Part shown: positions 16,421 through 24,736 of the stretch, piece after piece
Layout: the number at the start of each line of letters is the position of its first letter
How positions within the stretch are numbered: position 1 is the first letter of the stretch
Assembly (NCBI GenBank): GCA_017521025.1
Contig: JAFXEB010000003.1
Span: 1-55,505, forward strand
Direction: 5' to 3'
Length of the DNA: 55,505 nt
Source: Clostridia bacterium
Lineage (GTDB): Bacteria; Bacillota; Clostridia; Oscillospirales; CAG-382
Notes under the pieces: generated by a model
What the model saw: only the letters and a program-made list of their open reading frames with translations
Databases searched by the model: none
Told to the model about the DNA's origin: nothing
Made by a program: the position numbers and the translations under genes

Positions 16421-16449
16421 TTGAAATTTAGAAAAAAGCGTGTTATATT
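16421..16449 (+). promoter_or_regulatory. Promoter of ftsZ
   Basis: TTGAAA (16421-16426), 17 nt and TATATT (16444-16449) lie in an A-rich spacer between ftsQ and ftsZ. ftsZ can thus be transcribed on its own in addition to read-through from the dcw operon. Confidence 0.75.
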
Positions 16450-16498
16450 GTAATGGAATAAAAAGTGTAAAATTATAATTGGCTTTGGAGGAATAAAC

Positions 16499-17584
16499 AT
16501 GGCAAACGAAATGAGCGCCCCCGTTGTAAAGATAAAGGTTATAGGCGTTGGCGGCGGCGGTGGCAACGCTGTAAACCGTATGATAGAAGTTGGCTGCAAG
16601 GATATTGAGTTTATCAACCTTAACACCGATGTTGCAGCTCTTGAGAGATCCAAGACCCCCAACACCATCACTATAGGCGAAAGACTTACCAAGGGCAGAG
16701 GCGCAGGTGCGAACCCCGACCTTGGCGAAAAGGCTGCTGAGGAAACTATCGAGCTTATCACCGACGCTATAAAGGATGCCGATATGGTATTCGTAACCGC
16801 AGGTATGGGCGGCGGTACCGGTACAGGTGCGGCTCCCGTTGTTGCAAAGGCTGCAAAGCAGCTTGGCGTGCTTACCGTTGCAGTTGTTACCAAGCCCTTC
16901 GCTTTTGAGGGTGCTAAGCGTATGGCACAGGCTGAGGCAGGTATTGAAAAGCTTAAGGAGCATGTTGACTCCCTTATCGTTATCCCCAACGAGCGTCTCA
17001 AGCTCCTTACCGATAAGAAGATAACCTTCCTTAACGCATTCAAGGAGGCTGACGAGGTTCTCCGTAAGGGCGTACAGAGCATATCCGACCTTATCACTAT
17101 GGACGGTCTTATTAACCTTGACTTTGCTGACGTAAGCACCGTTATGAGCAACGCAGGTCTTGCACATATGGGCGTTGGTCAGGCTAAGGGTAAGGAGAAG
17201 GCTGAGCAGGCTGCCAAGATGGCTATGAGCAGTCCTCTGCTTGAGACCAACATCAGCGGCGCTAAGGGTATCGTTGTTAATATCACCGCATCTCTTGACA
17301 TCGCTCTTGACGAGGTTAATGACGCTGTTGCTATGATCACCAGCGAGGCACATCCCGATGCTAACATCATCTTCGGTGCCGCATTTGATCCCAGCCTTGA
17401 GGACGAGATGGTTGTTACCCTTGTTGCCACAGGCTTTGACAGTGAAAAGAGGGGCGATTACCGCAGCAAGCCTATGCCCACCGCAGAGGCTGTTGAGGAA
17501 AGCTCTGATGATGACGGCGACGATATAGACAGCATCATTTCTATGCTCAACAGCAGCAGAAAAGCCGGTACTGACAAGTATTAA
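16499..17584 (+). CDS. ftsZ: FtsZ, tubulin-like division GTPase
   Basis: This 361-residue protein polymerises into the Z-ring that organises septation. The GTP-binding signature [15 protein letters not shown], the N-terminal [14 protein letters not shown], the T7 loop NLDFADV and the family C-terminal domain are intact. The C-terminal tail is short and acidic and ends [17 protein letters not shown]. It lacks the common D-I-P-x-F/W-(L) signature that binds FtsA or SepF in many species. No ftsA lies nearby. Codon choice is strongly biased, as in abundant proteins. A TGGAGGAA ribosome binding site precedes the ATG. Confidence 0.98.
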   Translation: MANEMSAPVVKIKVIGVGGGGGNAVNRMIEVGCKDIEFINLNTDVAALERSKTPNTITIGERLTKGRGAGANPDLGEKAAEETIELITDAIKDADMVFVTAGMGGGTGTGAAPVVAKAAKQLGVLTVAVVTKPFAFEGAKRMAQAEAGIEKLKEHVDSLIVIPNERLKLLTDKKITFLNAFKEADEVLRKGVQSISDLITMDGLINLDFADVSTVMSNAGLAHMGVGQAKGKEKAEQAAKMAMSSPLLETNISGAKGIVVNITASLDIALDEVNDAVAMITSEAHPDANIIFGAAFDPSLEDEMVVTLVATGFDSEKRGDYRSKPMPTAEAVEESSDDDGDDIDSIISMLNSSRKAGTDKY

Positions 17585-17595
17585 AAACATTTACG

Positions 17596-17627
17596 GAAAG
17601 GTGCTTCCCACGGGGTAAGCACCTTTC
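17596..17627 (+). terminator. Probable terminator after ftsZ
   Basis: GAAAGGTGCTT (17596-17606) and AAGCACCTTTC (17617-17627) form an 11-bp stem. The following T-tract is short (CTTTCTTGG), so termination may be partial. Confidence 0.65.
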
Positions 17628-17659
17628 TTGGGATTATATGATAAGCTTGGGAGGCTATT

Positions 17660-18070
17660 ATGGCAAAAACTATGATGAACTATCTTTGGGAGGACAGAAA
17701 GCGTTATATGGGTATGCCCATAAGCTTTACCAAATACAAGCTGGGTGAGGACAGACTGTTTACCGAGACCGGTCTTTTCAGCACCAAGTATGAGGAGGTA
17801 GTGCTTTACCGTGTGCTTGATATCAGCTTAAAGCGCAACCTTTGGCAAAAGCTTTTCGGCGTGGGCACTATAACCATAAAGAGCTCTGACTCAAGCTGTC
17901 CCGTTATGGTCTTCAAAAACGTAAAGGGCTCCTTTGGCGTAAAGGAGAAAATTCATGCTCAGGTAGAGGCGGTTAAGCTTGCACGCCGCACCCGTGTAAA
18001 CGAGGTTATCGGCGACGATTGTGACTGTGACGGTGACGGCGTACCCGACGAGCTTGAGGATAACCACTGA
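17660..18070 (+). CDS. Bacterial PH-domain protein with Asp-rich C-terminus
   Basis: This 136-residue protein is a bacterial pleckstrin-homology (bPH/DUF304-type) domain. It contains TKYKLGEDRLFTETGLFSTK, a VVLYRVLDISLKRNLWQKL segment, GTITIKSSDSSCPV and a terminal helix. Unlike many bPH proteins it has no membrane segment. The last 20 residues contain DDCDCDGDGVPDELED, which resembles calcium-binding thrombospondin-type-3 or EF-hand-like loops. The function is unknown. It follows ftsZ by 75 nt, behind a leaky-looking terminator, and has its own terminator. The domain call is fair; any link to division is only positional. Confidence 0.7.
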   Translation: MAKTMMNYLWEDRKRYMGMPISFTKYKLGEDRLFTETGLFSTKYEEVVLYRVLDISLKRNLWQKLFGVGTITIKSSDSSCPVMVFKNVKGSFGVKEKIHAQVEAVKLARRTRVNEVIGDDCDCDGDGVPDELEDNH

Positions 18071-18110
18071 GAATTAACTGCCCGATGATCTGATAGAAGT
18101 ATAAAACGGA

Positions 18111-18146
18111 AAAAGCACCGACGGATTCAAAATCTGTCGGTGTTTT
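18111..18146 (+). terminator. Terminator after the PH-domain gene
   Basis: CACCGACGGATT (18116-18127) and AATCTGTCGGTG (18131-18142) form a 12-bp stem with one G-T pair. A-residues precede it and TTTTA follows. Confidence 0.85.
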
Positions 18147-18238
18147 AGCATATTTATGAGAAATAGCCATTTTTACGGCTTTTTGTTTTTATAGCTTTAT
18201 GGTGGCAGTATTATTGTTATGTATTTTCATTATAGTGA

Positions 18239-18267
18239 TTGACAAACAGACGGAATTGTGAGATAAT
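18239..18267 (+). promoter_or_regulatory. Promoter of the LRR-lipoprotein gene pair
   Basis: TTGACA (18239-18244), 17 nt and GATAAT (18262-18267) lie about 110 nt upstream of the start. The 307-nt gap between 18071 and 18377 holds only the preceding terminator, this promoter and an unremarkable leader; no riboswitch was recognised. Confidence 0.75.
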
Positions 18268-18377
18268 ACAGATTGAGATAGGATTTTCAATTGGGGGAAA
18301 GTCTGTATTTTCCAAGGCGGACGGGTATACTATCCATCTGTAAGACATCCCCACCGACCGAAAGGACGACATAATAA

Positions 18378-20207
18378 ATGCTTAGTATAAAATCTGTTAA
18401 AAGAGCTATCTGCGCAGCCTTACTGCTTGCAGTCCTTGCTGTCACGGTTCTTGGCACCACTGCCTGCAGTGTGGACCTTGATTCTGTTATAGACGGACTG
18501 CTTGGCGGTGACGAGAGTGGCACGGTATCTATCCCCGAGCGGGGCGAGAGCTTTGATTCTGAGAGCTCCTCGGAGATTCCTTATACCGCCGCCGACTTCT
18601 TTGTGACCGAGCCTTATGAAAACGGCGTTAAGATAACGGGTTATGTGGGCACCACACCCTATATCCGTGTTCCCGAGACTCTTGGCGGTGCCCCCGTCCT
18701 TGCCGTAGGCAGTTCTGCAATAGGAGACAGGGAGGTAAGCGATACTCTGCCCGCTCTCGAGGTGCTCTCCGTAGAGCTGCCTGACACTGTTCTGCTTATA
18801 GAAAACGGCGCATTTGCCGATTGCAGAAGCATTAAAAGCATTAAGCTTCCTTTTGTGGGCGGCTCTGCTGATAAAAACACCAACTTCGGCTATATCTTTG
18901 GCGCAAAGAACGTGTCGGGTCACCTCACTGCCGTGCCCGAAAGCCTTGCCGATGTGACCGTTGGCGGCACAGCCATAAGCGATAACGCATTTAACGGCTG
19001 TGAGAGCCTTGAGAGCGTGGTGCTTACCGAGGCAGTCACCCTCGGGAACGGTGTTTTCAAGGAGTGCGCTTCGCTGAAGACTGTTGTTATCCCCTCAACA
19101 GTTACCGATATGGGTACGGGTCTGTTTGTGGGTTGTAAAGCCATAGCGTCTATTACAATGCCTGTAATATCCGGTGTAGAGAACGGGCTTTTGGCATCCG
19201 AGGTTTTCGGTGGCAAAAGCTATGAGGACAACAGCTCTCTTATGCCGTCCTCGCTCAGGTCGCTGACTCTTTACTATAGCGGTGATATACCCGATTACGC
19301 CTTTTACGGCTGTGATAAGCTTGTAAGCCTTACTTTTGTGGGTGACGTGAGCAATGTGGGCAACTACGCCTTTTATCTATGTAAGCGTATGAAAAGCCTT
19401 AGCGTAAAGGGCGGCGAGGACTACGTCGGCTTCGGCTCTGTGGGGGAGGCCGCCTTTGCCTATTGCAGTGCCATAGGCGCCCTCGGCTTCAGGGGTGATA
19501 TAACGGTAATACCTGACCGTAGCTTTTATTCCTGTTCGTCTCTCAGAACGCTTCGCTTCGGTGACGGTGAAAACGTGCTGCCCGAAAGCATCATTTCCAT
19601 CGGCGACAACGCCTTTACCTATTGCGAAAGCCTTACAAGGCTTACTTTGCCCTCCTCCGTTACGGAGATAAAGGACGAAATGTTCAAGGGCTGCTCCTAC
19701 CTTTCCGAGATAAGCATACCTGCTCTTGTTACAAGGGTGGGCGATAACGCCTTCAGCGGCTGTTCGTCTCTTAAGACCGTGAGCTTTGAGGGCAACGCTG
19801 TCAGCGAGATAGGTAGCTCTGCCTTTGCATATTGCACCTCCCTTAAGGAGCTGAGCTTGCCCGACAGTGTCCGTTCTGTGGGTGACTATCTGTTTGCCCA
19901 CGCTTGGGCTTTGGATAAGGTAAAGCTCCCCGCATCGCTTGTGCGTATAAGTGAGGGTTGCTTTTTCGGCTGTACCCGTCTTACCGCCGTCAGCTTTGAC
20001 GGTAGTGCCCTTTCAGAGATAGGCAAGCGTGCCTTTTCGGGGTGTGAACGGATAGAGCAGCTTACCCTTTCCGAAAAAATAACAGCCATAGGCGACTTTG
20101 CCTTTGACGAATGTGAAAACCTTGTTGTAACCGTAAAATCGGGTAGCTATGCCCACACATGGTTGCTTACCAACGGCTTCGGCACAGGTCAGATGATTAT
20201 CAGCTAA
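18378..20207 (+). CDS. BspA-type leucine-rich-repeat lipoprotein
   Basis: This 609-residue lipoprotein has a signal peptide with lipobox GTTAC (Cys30), a short Ser/Glu-rich spacer, then almost entirely LRR_5 (BspA/TpLRR) repeats. The repeats are about 23 residues long with the pattern IGDNAFTYCESLTRLTLPSS. At least a dozen can be counted, some separated by short insertions. BspA-like proteins are surface adhesins or ligand-binding scaffolds in oral and gut bacteria. The ligand is unknown. It sits 16 nt upstream of a second, smaller LRR lipoprotein, so the two probably form an operon. Confidence 0.88.
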   Translation: MLSIKSVKRAICAALLLAVLAVTVLGTTACSVDLDSVIDGLLGGDESGTVSIPERGESFDSESSSEIPYTAADFFVTEPYENGVKITGYVGTTPYIRVPETLGGAPVLAVGSSAIGDREVSDTLPALEVLSVELPDTVLLIENGAFADCRSIKSIKLPFVGGSADKNTNFGYIFGAKNVSGHLTAVPESLADVTVGGTAISDNAFNGCESLESVVLTEAVTLGNGVFKECASLKTVVIPSTVTDMGTGLFVGCKAIASITMPVISGVENGLLASEVFGGKSYEDNSSLMPSSLRSLTLYYSGDIPDYAFYGCDKLVSLTFVGDVSNVGNYAFYLCKRMKSLSVKGGEDYVGFGSVGEAAFAYCSAIGALGFRGDITVIPDRSFYSCSSLRTLRFGDGENVLPESIISIGDNAFTYCESLTRLTLPSSVTEIKDEMFKGCSYLSEISIPALVTRVGDNAFSGCSSLKTVSFEGNAVSEIGSSAFAYCTSLKELSLPDSVRSVGDYLFAHAWALDKVKLPASLVRISEGCFFGCTRLTAVSFDGSALSEIGKRAFSGCERIEQLTLSEKITAIGDFAFDECENLVVTVKSGSYAHTWLLTNGFGTGQMIIS

Positions 20208-20223
20208 AGAGGAAATATCAGAC

Positions 20224-21327
20224 GTGAAAAGATTATTTATTGCCTTGCTTGTGGTTTTTGCGGTGCTGTTTACAGCCGCTTGCGGCATAACGGAGGAGAT
20301 AGAGGCGGCGCTCTCCATGGATGGGGACGGAGATAACAGCGTAGAAAGCACCGCCGCCGAAAGCGTTGAGGAGCACTCACTGATGTCGGAGCAGGGCGAA
20401 AGCTCTGAGACTGTATCAGAGGAGAGCTCCGGTGAAAGCTCCGGTGAAAGCAGCGTAGATATCAGTGACAGCTCTGCCGAGGAGGACGATATCCTTACCG
20501 ACGGTGACTACGGCTATACGCTTGACAACGGTATGGCAACTATCGTAAAATATAGCGGTCAGGGCGGTGCCGTTGTCCTGCCCGATACACTTGGCGGCAA
20601 CCCCGTTACCGTAATAGGCGAGAGTGCCTTTGCAGGTAACGGTGATATAGTAGAGGTCACAGTGGGCGACGATGCGGTTAAAATAGCAGACAACGCCTTT
20701 AAGGGCTGCGCCAAGCTTGCAAAGGTCTCCCTTGGCAACGGCGTCGCCGCCGTAAGCCCCTCCGCTTTTGACGGCTGTGACTCCCTTGCGGCTATCGAAG
20801 TGGCTGTTGCAAACAGTTTTTTTGCCTCTGTTGACGGAGTGCTGTACAACTATACAAAAACAGAGCTCGTCCGTTTTCCCGAGGGGCATAGCAGTACTGA
20901 GTATTCCGTGCCCGTGGGCACACTTAAAATAGGTGAGAGCGCATTCCGTAGCTGTTCACGGCTTGAGAGCCTTACTTTGCCCGACGGCTGTGCTCTTTCG
21001 GTGGGCTCCTTCTTCCACTGTGACAATCTTGGCTCCGTTACCCTCGGTGCAGAGGTAGGCGAGGTGCCTGAAAACTGCTTTTTCGGCTGTGTACTGCTTG
21101 AGGAACTTGAGCTGACCGAGGGCGTTACCTCTCTTGGTAGCTATGCCTTTTTCGGCTGTGTTGCCTTGGAGCGCATAAGCCTGCCTTCCACGCTCACCGC
21201 TATCGCCGACAACAGCTTTGAATGCTGCAGTGCTCTTGAAAAGATAGAGGCTGAGGGTGAGTTTGCCGAGCAGTGGTATGAGGACACGGGCAAAAAACTT
21301 ATCGAAAACAATAAAAAGGAGCAGTAA
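20224..21327 (+). CDS. Second BspA-type leucine-rich-repeat lipoprotein
   Basis: This 367-residue lipoprotein starts with GTG. It has signal peptide lipobox FTAAC (Cys20) and a long acidic Ser/Glu linker (about 21-95) that would extend the binding domain away from the membrane. A set of about nine LRR_5 repeats follows, such as IADNAFKGCAKLAKVSLGNG. An interrupting stretch around VDGVLYNYTKTELVRFPEG is typical of this repeat class. It looks like a shorter paralogue of the preceding gene. The short C-terminal tail ends KKLIENNKKEQ. thyX starts 2 nt after its stop. Confidence 0.87.
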   Translation: MKRLFIALLVVFAVLFTAACGITEEIEAALSMDGDGDNSVESTAAESVEEHSLMSEQGESSETVSEESSGESSGESSVDISDSSAEEDDILTDGDYGYTLDNGMATIVKYSGQGGAVVLPDTLGGNPVTVIGESAFAGNGDIVEVTVGDDAVKIADNAFKGCAKLAKVSLGNGVAAVSPSAFDGCDSLAAIEVAVANSFFASVDGVLYNYTKTELVRFPEGHSSTEYSVPVGTLKIGESAFRSCSRLESLTLPDGCALSVGSFFHCDNLGSVTLGAEVGEVPENCFFGCVLLEELELTEGVTSLGSYAFFGCVALERISLPSTLTAIADNSFECCSALEKIEAEGEFAEQWYEDTGKKLIENNKKEQ

Positions 21328-21329
21328 AA

Positions 21330-22088
21330 ATGAAGGTTGAGATAATTGCGCATACCCCCGACCCCGAAAAGCTTATCGCCTCTGCGGCAAAGCTTTGCTA
21401 TTCACAATCAGGCGTAGAGGGGATAATGGAGGGGCTTACCCCTGAAAAGACTGAGAAATTCATAGATATGCTTGTCTCTATGGGTCACGCCAGCCCCTTT
21501 GAACACGCTACCTTCACCTTCGGTATAGAGGGTGTTTCAAGAGCGGTGCTTGCTCAGATAACCCGTCACAGAATAGCCTCCTTCAGCGTGCAGAGTCAGC
21601 GCTATGTAAACAAAGAGAGCTTTACCTACATAATGCCTCCCGAGATAGAAGCTGTTCCCGAGGCTAAGGAGGAGTTTCTTAGGGCAATGGAGGAGGACAG
21701 GGCACATTATATCCGCCTTGCCGCAATTCTTAAAGAAAAGCATAAGGCTCGTATGGTAAAGGAGGGTATGGACGGCAATGCCGCCGAAAAGGCTGCCGAA
21801 AAGCTCGCCTTCGAGGACGCACGCAGTGTTCTGCCCAACGCCTGCGACACCAAGATTGTTATGACTATGAATGTGCGCTCACTTTATAACTTTTTCCATC
21901 TGCGCTGTTGTACCCGTGCGCAGTGGGAGATAAGGGCGCTCGCTACCGAGATGCTACGGAAGGTAAAGGCGATAGCACCTACACTGTTCCGCCTTTCAGG
22001 TCCTCCCTGTGTTTCGGGTCCCTGCCCCGAGGGCAAGATGAGCTGTGGCAGGGCAAAGGAGATGCGTGAGCTTTTCGGTAATATGTAA
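21330..22088 (+). CDS. thyX: ThyX, FAD-dependent thymidylate synthase
   Basis: This 252-residue flavoenzyme methylates dUMP to dTMP using methylenetetrahydrofolate and NAD(P)H, regenerating THF rather than DHF. The ThyX motif (RHR-x7-S) is visible as RHRIASFSVQSQRY (79-92), followed by FEDARSVLPNACDT and the C-terminal ALATEMLRKVKAIAPTLF. An AAGGAGC ribosome binding site lies in the end of the LRR gene. Its product feeds the thymidylate kinase encoded 0.4 kb downstream, and FolD (35794) supplies its one-carbon donor. Confidence 0.96.
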   Translation: MKVEIIAHTPDPEKLIASAAKLCYSQSGVEGIMEGLTPEKTEKFIDMLVSMGHASPFEHATFTFGIEGVSRAVLAQITRHRIASFSVQSQRYVNKESFTYIMPPEIEAVPEAKEEFLRAMEEDRAHYIRLAAILKEKHKARMVKEGMDGNAAEKAAEKLAFEDARSVLPNACDTKIVMTMNVRSLYNFFHLRCCTRAQWEIRALATEMLRKVKAIAPTLFRLSGPPCVSGPCPEGKMSCGRAKEMRELFGNM

Positions 22089-22138
22089 TACCGCACTTTC
22101 GTTTGTTGCCACGTTACGCCGTATGAGGAGGTAATGCT

Positions 22139-22495
22139 ATGAAAGCAAAAGACATACTTAAAGCCGCATTCTTTATGCTGTTGCCCCTTTCGCTGTTTCT
22201 ACTGCTCTTATATCCCTACAGCCTTATCAATCAGGCTGTGATAGTGGATTGGCTTGGTTGCGGCTGTCCTAAGGTGAGCGGAGAAGGCGAGATGATACAC
22301 GATTATTTCAGTGCCAACGATTTCACGAGAGCTTTCTGGGGCTTTATTGCCGTATGTGCCACCGCCTTGGCTGTTATCCCCGCAAGGCGCTTTCTTAAGG
22401 GCAGGGCACTGTGGCAGACCCTTTACATCGTCGCTTTGGGCGTTCTGTCGCTGTTTATAGCCGCAGCGTTCACCCAGTCAATGATGTGGAATTAG
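22139..22495 (+). CDS. Small membrane protein of unknown function
   Basis: This 118-residue protein is not recognised. It has three predicted membrane segments (about 9-30, 63-80 and 93-113). A loop between the first two carries a GCGCPKVSGEGEM cluster with two nearby cysteines and a HDYFSANDF stretch. The GAGGAGGT ribosome binding site is strong. It lies in tight same-strand spacing between thyX and thymidylate kinase. The context suggests co-transcription but gives no function. Confidence 0.7.
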   Translation: MKAKDILKAAFFMLLPLSLFLLLLYPYSLINQAVIVDWLGCGCPKVSGEGEMIHDYFSANDFTRAFWGFIAVCATALAVIPARRFLKGRALWQTLYIVALGVLSLFIAAAFTQSMMWN

Positions 22496-22513
22496 ATCAA
22501 AGAGGTATAGGTT

Positions 22514-23194
22514 TTGAAAAAAGGTGTACTTATAGCAATAGACGGTCTTGACGGCTCGGGCAAGGAGACCCAAAGCCGCAGACTGTGTGAATATCTTGAA
22601 AAGCAGGGCATAAGGTACAGGTGTGTTTCCTTCCCCAACTACAATACAAAGGGCTGCTCTTTGGTAGAGCAATATCTCGGCGGTGACTTCGGGGAGGACC
22701 CTATGGCTGTCAACGCCTACGCCGCCTCCAGCTTTTTTGCCATGGACAGGTACAGCTCCTATATGCTTGATTGGAAAAAGGACTATGAGGAGGGCGCAGT
22801 TATCATAGCCAACCGCTACACCAGTGCCAACCTTGTCCACCAGATGGCAAAGCTGTCCGAGGGCGAGAGGGGTGCTTTTATGGAGTGGCTTACGGGCTAT
22901 GAATACGGGCTTTTGGGTCTGCCAGAGCCTGACGGTGTGATATATCTCTGCGTGCCCCCTGCTGTTTCCGAGTCACTTGTGCAGAAGCGGTGCGATACAA
23001 CGGGCGCCTTGAAGGATATACATGAAAAGAACAGCGGCTTTCTTGCCGCAAGCTACAGCGCCGCATTATACGCCTCTGAGCAATGCGGCTGGCATAGGAT
23101 AGATTGCGTCAGCGGCGGCGATATGCGCAGTATAGAGGATATCGGTGCTGAGGTTGCCTCGGTTGTGGACGGCATACTCGGCAAGGCGCAGTAA
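22514..23194 (+). CDS. tmk: Thymidylate kinase (dTMP kinase)
   Basis: This 226-residue P-loop kinase phosphorylates dTMP to dTDP. The P-loop is AIDGLDGSGKETQ, where Glu replaces the usual Thr after the Lys. SFPNYNT, the substrate-binding ANRYTSANLVHQMAKL (usually DRYxxS) and YLCVPPAVS follow the family order. It starts with TTG after GAGGT. The variant P-loop and NRY instead of DRY make it a divergent family member, but the context with thyX supports the call. Confidence 0.85.
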   Translation: MKKGVLIAIDGLDGSGKETQSRRLCEYLEKQGIRYRCVSFPNYNTKGCSLVEQYLGGDFGEDPMAVNAYAASSFFAMDRYSSYMLDWKKDYEEGAVIIANRYTSANLVHQMAKLSEGERGAFMEWLTGYEYGLLGLPEPDGVIYLCVPPAVSESLVQKRCDTTGALKDIHEKNSGFLAASYSAALYASEQCGWHRIDCVSGGDMRSIEDIGAEVASVVDGILGKAQ

Positions 23195-23225
23195 TAGAGA
23201 TTTTTCGTAAGAGAGGATATGTGTT

Positions 23226-23771
23226 ATGAAGGTAATAGTGCTGTTGGCAAACGGCTTTGAGGAATGTGAGGCGCTTGTGACTGCCGACGTGCTTATGAGA
23301 GCAGGGGCGGAGGTTCAGCTTGTGTCTGTGGAGGACGAGCTTACCGTTGTGGGCACCCACGGTATAAAGGTCGTTGCCGATATTAATATCTCCGAGCTTT
23401 ACAGTGATGATATGGATGCTCTGGTGCTTCCCGGCGGTATGCCCGGCGCTCAGACGCTTGCAGACTCTCTCCGTGTAAGGGCACTTATAGAAAAGGCTGT
23501 CAGGATGGGTATATACATCGGCGCTATCTGCGCCGCACCCTTTATACTTGGCAGAATGGGTCTGCTCAGCGGCAGAAATATTGCCTGCTATCCCGGCTTT
23601 GAGCAGTATATGCCCAGCGCCATCCTTACGGGGCGTAAGGTGGAGATAGACGATATATTCATCACGGCTCAGGGTATGGGCGTGTCCTTGGAGTTCGGAC
23701 TGAAAATCGCTGAGATGCTTTTCGGCGAGGAAACATCAAGGAAGATTGCAGAACAGATACAAAAGGCGTAG
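23226..23771 (+). CDS. DJ-1/PfpI family protein
   Basis: This 181-residue single-domain protein of the DJ-1/ThiJ/PfpI superfamily is closest to YajL/DJ-1. The nucleophile-elbow cysteine lies in GAICAAP (Cys102), with Glu residues in FEECEAL near the N-terminus and LVLPGGMPGAQ forming the conserved strand-turn. Proposed roles are protein/nucleotide deglycase or redox chaperone; the exact activity is debated. The spacing from tmk is 31 nt. Confidence 0.9.
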   Translation: MKVIVLLANGFEECEALVTADVLMRAGAEVQLVSVEDELTVVGTHGIKVVADINISELYSDDMDALVLPGGMPGAQTLADSLRVRALIEKAVRMGIYIGAICAAPFILGRMGLLSGRNIACYPGFEQYMPSAILTGRKVEIDDIFITAQGMGVSLEFGLKIAEMLFGEETSRKIAEQIQKA

Positions 23772-23800
23772 GGTGACCTCCGTCTTGAAGGGGACGGCAA

Positions 23801-24700
23801 ATGCTTAATATACTAAAATCCACACCCGTCAGCGTACCTTTGCTGACAGGACTAATATATCTGCTTCTGACGCTTTGCGGCTTATATATAGACGCAGATA
23901 CCGTCGGTACAGACAGCGTATTTCTGGTAATAATAATAGTGCAGATAGTCGTGTTTGCCATACCGTCCTTCCTGTACTACGGTATAAAGGGCGGCAAGCT
24001 CAATTATCCCGTTGTTTCAGGCAAGCTGAGCGGCGGCAGGATACTGTTTGCCGTGGGCGCAATGGGCGTTATGTTTTTCGGTTGCCTGCTTATAAAGTTG
24101 TTGTTTTACAGCGGTGGCGTTCAGGTAGGCAATGACAAAGGCTATCTCGACGCTTTGTATAAGGCGGAGGACGGTGCGGTAGGTCTGTTCCTTGCCTATG
24201 CCCTGGTGCCTGCCCTTTGTGAGGAGTTTTTCTTCAGGGGTATAGTGCTCAGCGAGTACAAAAAGTACGGTAGCTTTAATGCGGTGCTTATCAGCGCACT
24301 GTATTTCACCATGGTCCATTTCACTGCCGACGGCTTTCTGGTATACTTCTTTGCAGGTATAGTGCTCGGTGCCGCTACTGCGGTATGCCGCTCAATATAC
24401 CCCGCCATAGCCATGCACACACTGTTCAACGCATATTATCTGTACAGCAGTCCCTCCTTTATAAGCACCATGGTGTTTAATACGGGCACAGTCTTTTTGG
24501 GCTTTGTGCTGCTGGTGGCATTGCTTATATCCCTCGTGTTTGCGTTTTCAAGGCTTGAGCTCCTTTACAGAGCAGAGGCTAAGCTTGGGGCAGAGCTTTC
24601 TTTGCCGGAGAAAAGCATAAACCATTTGTACCTATACGTTACACCTGCCTTGATAGTACCCATAGCAGTGTTCATAATCATCAATGCGCTGATGAAATAG
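23801..24700 (+). CDS. CPBP-family intramembrane metalloprotease
   Basis: This 299-residue membrane protein has about eight segments. It has the CPBP (CAAX protease and bacteriocin-processing, Abi) motifs: EEFFFRG (Glu141, Glu142, Arg146), then a His in FTMVHFT and a His in AMHTLFNAYY. These are the expected metal-binding and catalytic positions of the Rce1-like fold. Bacterial members process or confer immunity to peptides, or cleave membrane proteins; the substrate here is unknown. It follows the DJ-1 gene by 29 nt. Confidence 0.88.
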   Translation: MLNILKSTPVSVPLLTGLIYLLLTLCGLYIDADTVGTDSVFLVIIIVQIVVFAIPSFLYYGIKGGKLNYPVVSGKLSGGRILFAVGAMGVMFFGCLLIKLLFYSGGVQVGNDKGYLDALYKAEDGAVGLFLAYALVPALCEEFFFRGIVLSEYKKYGSFNAVLISALYFTMVHFTADGFLVYFFAGIVLGAATAVCRSIYPAIAMHTLFNAYYLYSSPSFISTMVFNTGTVFLGFVLLVALLISLVFAFSRLELLYRAEAKLGAELSLPEKSINHLYLYVTPALIVPIAVFIIINALMK

Positions 24701-24736
24701 GCGTGTACCGCTTATAGCGCACGGAGGTTTTTATAA

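Noticed and set aside
16001..17590. A 529-codon minus-strand frame opposite ftsQ-ftsZ
   Set aside because: The plus-strand genes are unmistakable and the antisense translation has no recognisable domain. It is a composition shadow.
18071..18377. A riboswitch in the leader of the LRR-lipoprotein gene
   Set aside because: No recognised aptamer core or terminator-antiterminator pair is visible after the promoter at 18239-18267.
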